Shown: one piece after another, positions 62,395 through 64,000 of the stretch
Layout: each line of letters opens with the position of its first letter
Position numbering within the stretch: position 1 is the stretch's first letter
Assembly: GCA_963733935.1 (NCBI GenBank)
Contig: CAVTEQ010000015.1
Span: forward strand, 1-64,000
Source: JAHFUA01 sp963733935
Lineage (GTDB): Bacteria > Acidobacteriota > Terriglobia > Terriglobales > Acidobacteriaceae
Length of the DNA stretch: 64,000 bases
Reading direction: 5' to 3'
The notes under the pieces: model-generated
The model's input: the letters and a program-made list of their open reading frames with translations, nothing else
Databases searched by the model: none
What the model was told of the DNA's origin: nothing
Position numbers and translations under genes: made by a program

Positions 62395-62515
62395 GAATTT
62401 CTCGTTGGGCGGGTGGGCCGGGTAACCTTGGGTGCCCCACACAAGCGTCTTTTGCTCGTGTGGGATTCCTTTATCCCAGACAAGCGCACGCTTGTCTGGG
62501 GCACCCGCGGCCAGG
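62395..62515 (+). repeat. REP cluster, left copy
   Basis: Contains GGGTGCCCCACACAAGCGTC, TTTTGCTCGTGTGGGATTCC and CAGACAAGCGCACGCTTGTC followed by TGGGGCACCC: two hairpins in a row. A directly oriented relative lies at 63290-63405. The two copies flank the membrane-protein gene at 62573-63145. Confidence 0.7.
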
Positions 62516-62572
62516 ACCGCCGATCTAGGGTACACGGCGGGTACGCGGTGACAATGACTGGCTCGACGAAAG

Positions 62573-63145
62573 TCAGCCTACGACGTTAATCCCCTTGAGC
62601 ATTTCGCGTCGGAGTTCGCTCAGTGCGCAGTGACTTCTCCTTGCTTCAAAGAAACAGAGGTAAATGGCCAGTACAAACAGGAAAGTGGCAAAGAGGATGC
62701 GAGTCCAAACGCCGATCTCACCAATTAGTAGCAATCCAATGCCAGCACTCGCTAGGCCAATGGAATTGTTCAGCTCAAACTTCAGGTGAAGGACCAATGT
62801 CCTCATGTATCGGTGCCCGATGGGTTCTATTCTGAAAGCAAGGCGGAGGTATTTGTACCAGTCGGTAAGGTGATCCTCACACCCTGGGCAACTCCGGAGC
62901 CATTTGTCGAAGAGTTCTCCCTCGATAAGTGAACCGAAATTCTCAAGCACGAGACCAGCCCAGGCCGCCGCGAGCGCTAGCACCAATGCAGATTCAGTGT
63001 GATTACGGCTGACCAGTGCTGCAAATCCTTTGTACCCAGACATGAGGTACACAAACCAACTGCTCAGTCCAATGCAACCGGGGACGAGCAATGTGACCAA
63101 TGGTCGAAAAACCTCTGAGCCGAAAGCAGAGAAAATCTCTTTCAC
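62573..63145 (-). CDS. polytopic membrane protein of unknown function
   Basis: A 190-residue protein from a GTG at 63145. It has about five hydrophobic segments: LVTLLVPGCIGLSSWFVYLM, ALVLALAAAWAGLVLENFGS, GLASAGIGLLLIGEIGV and ILFATFLFVLAIYLCFFEAR. A cysteine pair and acidic patch (RSCPGCEDHLTDWYKYL) lies in the central loop. No family recognised. It is enclosed by two directly repeated REP clusters and stands alone, so it looks like acquired DNA. Confidence 0.6.
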   Translation of the reverse strand: MKEIFSAFGSEVFRPLVTLLVPGCIGLSSWFVYLMSGYKGFAALVSRNHTESALVLALAAAWAGLVLENFGSLIEGELFDKWLRSCPGCEDHLTDWYKYLRLAFRIEPIGHRYMRTLVLHLKFELNNSIGLASAGIGLLLIGEIGVWTRILFATFLFVLAIYLCFFEARRSHCALSELRREMLKGINVVG

Positions 63146-63289
63146 AGCCTTGCTCTTCCCCCGATCACTACGCCCTGTTGCACAAATCGATTCTGTGTTC
63201 GGAGAGAGGTAGTGTCAACAATGACTGACACAGTGTCCCAAAATGGTAAGCGACGTACGTATTACGAAAGTCCTATTTCCAGCGAGCGC

Positions 63290-63405
63290 GCCAATATGGG
63301 CGGGTGGCCCAGGTAGCCGCGGGTGCCCCACACGAGCGATTTTTGCTCGTGTGGGATCCGGATATCCCAGACAAGCTCCCGCTTGTCTGGAACACCCGCT
63401 AACCC
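63290..63405 (+). repeat. REP cluster, right copy
   Basis: Direct relative of the 62395 cluster: GGGTGCCCCACACGAGCGAT, TTTTGCTCGTGTGGGATCCG and CAGACAAGCTCCCGCTTGTC. Hairpin arms carry compensating changes relative to the other copy (ACAAGC versus ACGAGC). Confidence 0.7.
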
Positions 63406-63834
63406 GCTTCCAGGTATTCATCCGTCCTGCCCCAACAGGTGCCGAGGCGACCGCAAGAGCCCGACCTCGGTTTGCTGCCTGAGACACTTAAATCAGTTGA
63501 CTAGAAATCCGTTTGTTGCTATCATTAGGTGTAATCGAATAGCAATTAGAAATTGTGCAAAAGCCGGCGCAGCCTGGCTTGCACAGCGCTGTTATCCAGG
63601 ATGACAACTTGCATAGACAACGCTCTTTGACAACCAGGCCCCAAAGCGCCAAAAAATGCACCTAAGTCCTTTGAGGGACGGTTTTTGCGGGTAAGTCCTT
63701 TATTTCGTCGGTTCGGCCACGGTTCGCGACGGTTAACCGTGGGTAAGTTGCTGATTCTGCTAGAGGGCGGGTAGGGGGGATGGGAATAACGCCGGAGTAA
63801 ACATCGAGTATCCCCGGCAGGGGCTAAAGCCCGA

Positions 63835-63885
63835 CTTTCCTACTTGTACCCTACGGCACGGCTGAAAGCCGTGCCCTGATACGAA
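63835..63885 (+). repeat. REP-like palindrome
   Basis: GGCACGGCTGAAAGCCGTGCC forms a 9-bp stem around TGA. It is related in sequence to the palindrome at 36340. Confidence 0.6.
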
Positions 63886-63919
63886 CCATTGAAGCATCTG
63901 TGAACGAGGATCACCGATC

Positions 63920-64000
63920 ATGAATGCCGAATCTGCAGCCAAGCCGATCACCTATCGTGGAGCCGTTTATCCCTGGCATTGCGATCACATGGGACACATG
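63920..64000 (+). CDS. hotdog-fold thioesterase, N-terminal fragment
   Basis: The ATG at 63920 opens a frame that runs off the right edge after 27 residues. The sequence ITYRGAVYPWHCDHMGHM is the hallmark of the 4-hydroxybenzoyl-CoA thioesterase family, where the Asp in WHCDHMGH is catalytic. It would hydrolyse an acyl-CoA. The rest lies outside the window. Confidence 0.75.
   Translation, partial: MNAESAAKPITYRGAVYPWHCDHMGHM

Larger units (their letters stand above)
63146..63919. other. repeat-rich intergenic region
   Basis: About 770 bp with no supported gene. It holds the right REP cluster (63290-63405), AT-rich DNA around 63490-63680 with no convincing frames, and a further palindrome near 63840-63880. 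The end should contain the promoter of the thioesterase gene. Confidence 0.5.

Overview
The window is GC-rich, densely coded bacterial DNA. It looks like Acidobacteriota (Terriglobia/Koribacter-like). That is an inference from gene content: TPR and Ig-like secreted proteins, phosphoesterase lipoproteins, a TonB-like protein with a poly-proline linker, and many short palindromic interspersed repeats of the 'gggtgccccac' and 'ggcacggct' type. No rRNA, tRNA or CRISPR array was seen.

Layout. 1-5.7 kb is an accessory region of small or broken genes: a DUF6338 membrane protein cut by the window edge, an XRE regulator, a HEPN-motif protein followed in frame by a SEC-C zinc motif, and two small proteins below normal ORF cut-offs. 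5.7-7.1 kb has an exported alpha/beta hydrolase and a small membrane protein. 7.1-21.3 kb is a polysaccharide locus: flippase with an extra C-terminal domain, GH99-like lipoprotein, GT2, three exported proteins, a polytopic membrane protein, and divergently a TPR protein, a TPR/beta-barrel protein and a GT4. 21.4-26.8 kb encodes secreted proteins. 26.8-30.5 kb is an operon (nucleotidyltransferase-like protein, STAS protein, small secreted protein, frameshifted thymidylate kinase) next to a Crp/Fnr regulator. 30.8-36.1 kb holds a relic LuxR regulator, a lytic transglycosylase, and a broken sensor kinase beside an intact OmpR-type regulator.

36.5-43.7 kb is metabolic: an HpaB-family flavoprotein with an SDR, lactate permease, a COG4705-type membrane protein and an acyl-CoA synthetase. 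43.8-44.5 kb is an AbrB-type/VapC toxin-antitoxin pair. 44.5-47.2 kb is a two-gene cassette between two 186-bp inverted MITE-like elements that are about 97% identical. 47.3-52.4 kb has a tandem universal stress protein and a beta-helix/Ig surface protein. 52.4-57.2 kb is an operon joining a NuoE/NuoF/HoxU-like diaphorase to a stand-alone FMN glutamate-synthase domain. 57.3-64 kb has a TonB-like protein, a peroxiredoxin-like protein, a DUF433 protein, several unknowns set among repeats, and the start of a thioesterase.

Two cross-cutting points. First, at least eight otherwise well-preserved genes carry single-base frameshifts, several in short homopolymers, so residual assembly indels must be ruled out before calling pseudogenes. 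Second, four palindromes of the form GTGA-N6-TCAC lie 5' of the lactate permease, the universal stress protein, the diaphorase operon and the TonB-like gene, which suggests a shared Crp/Fnr-type regulon.
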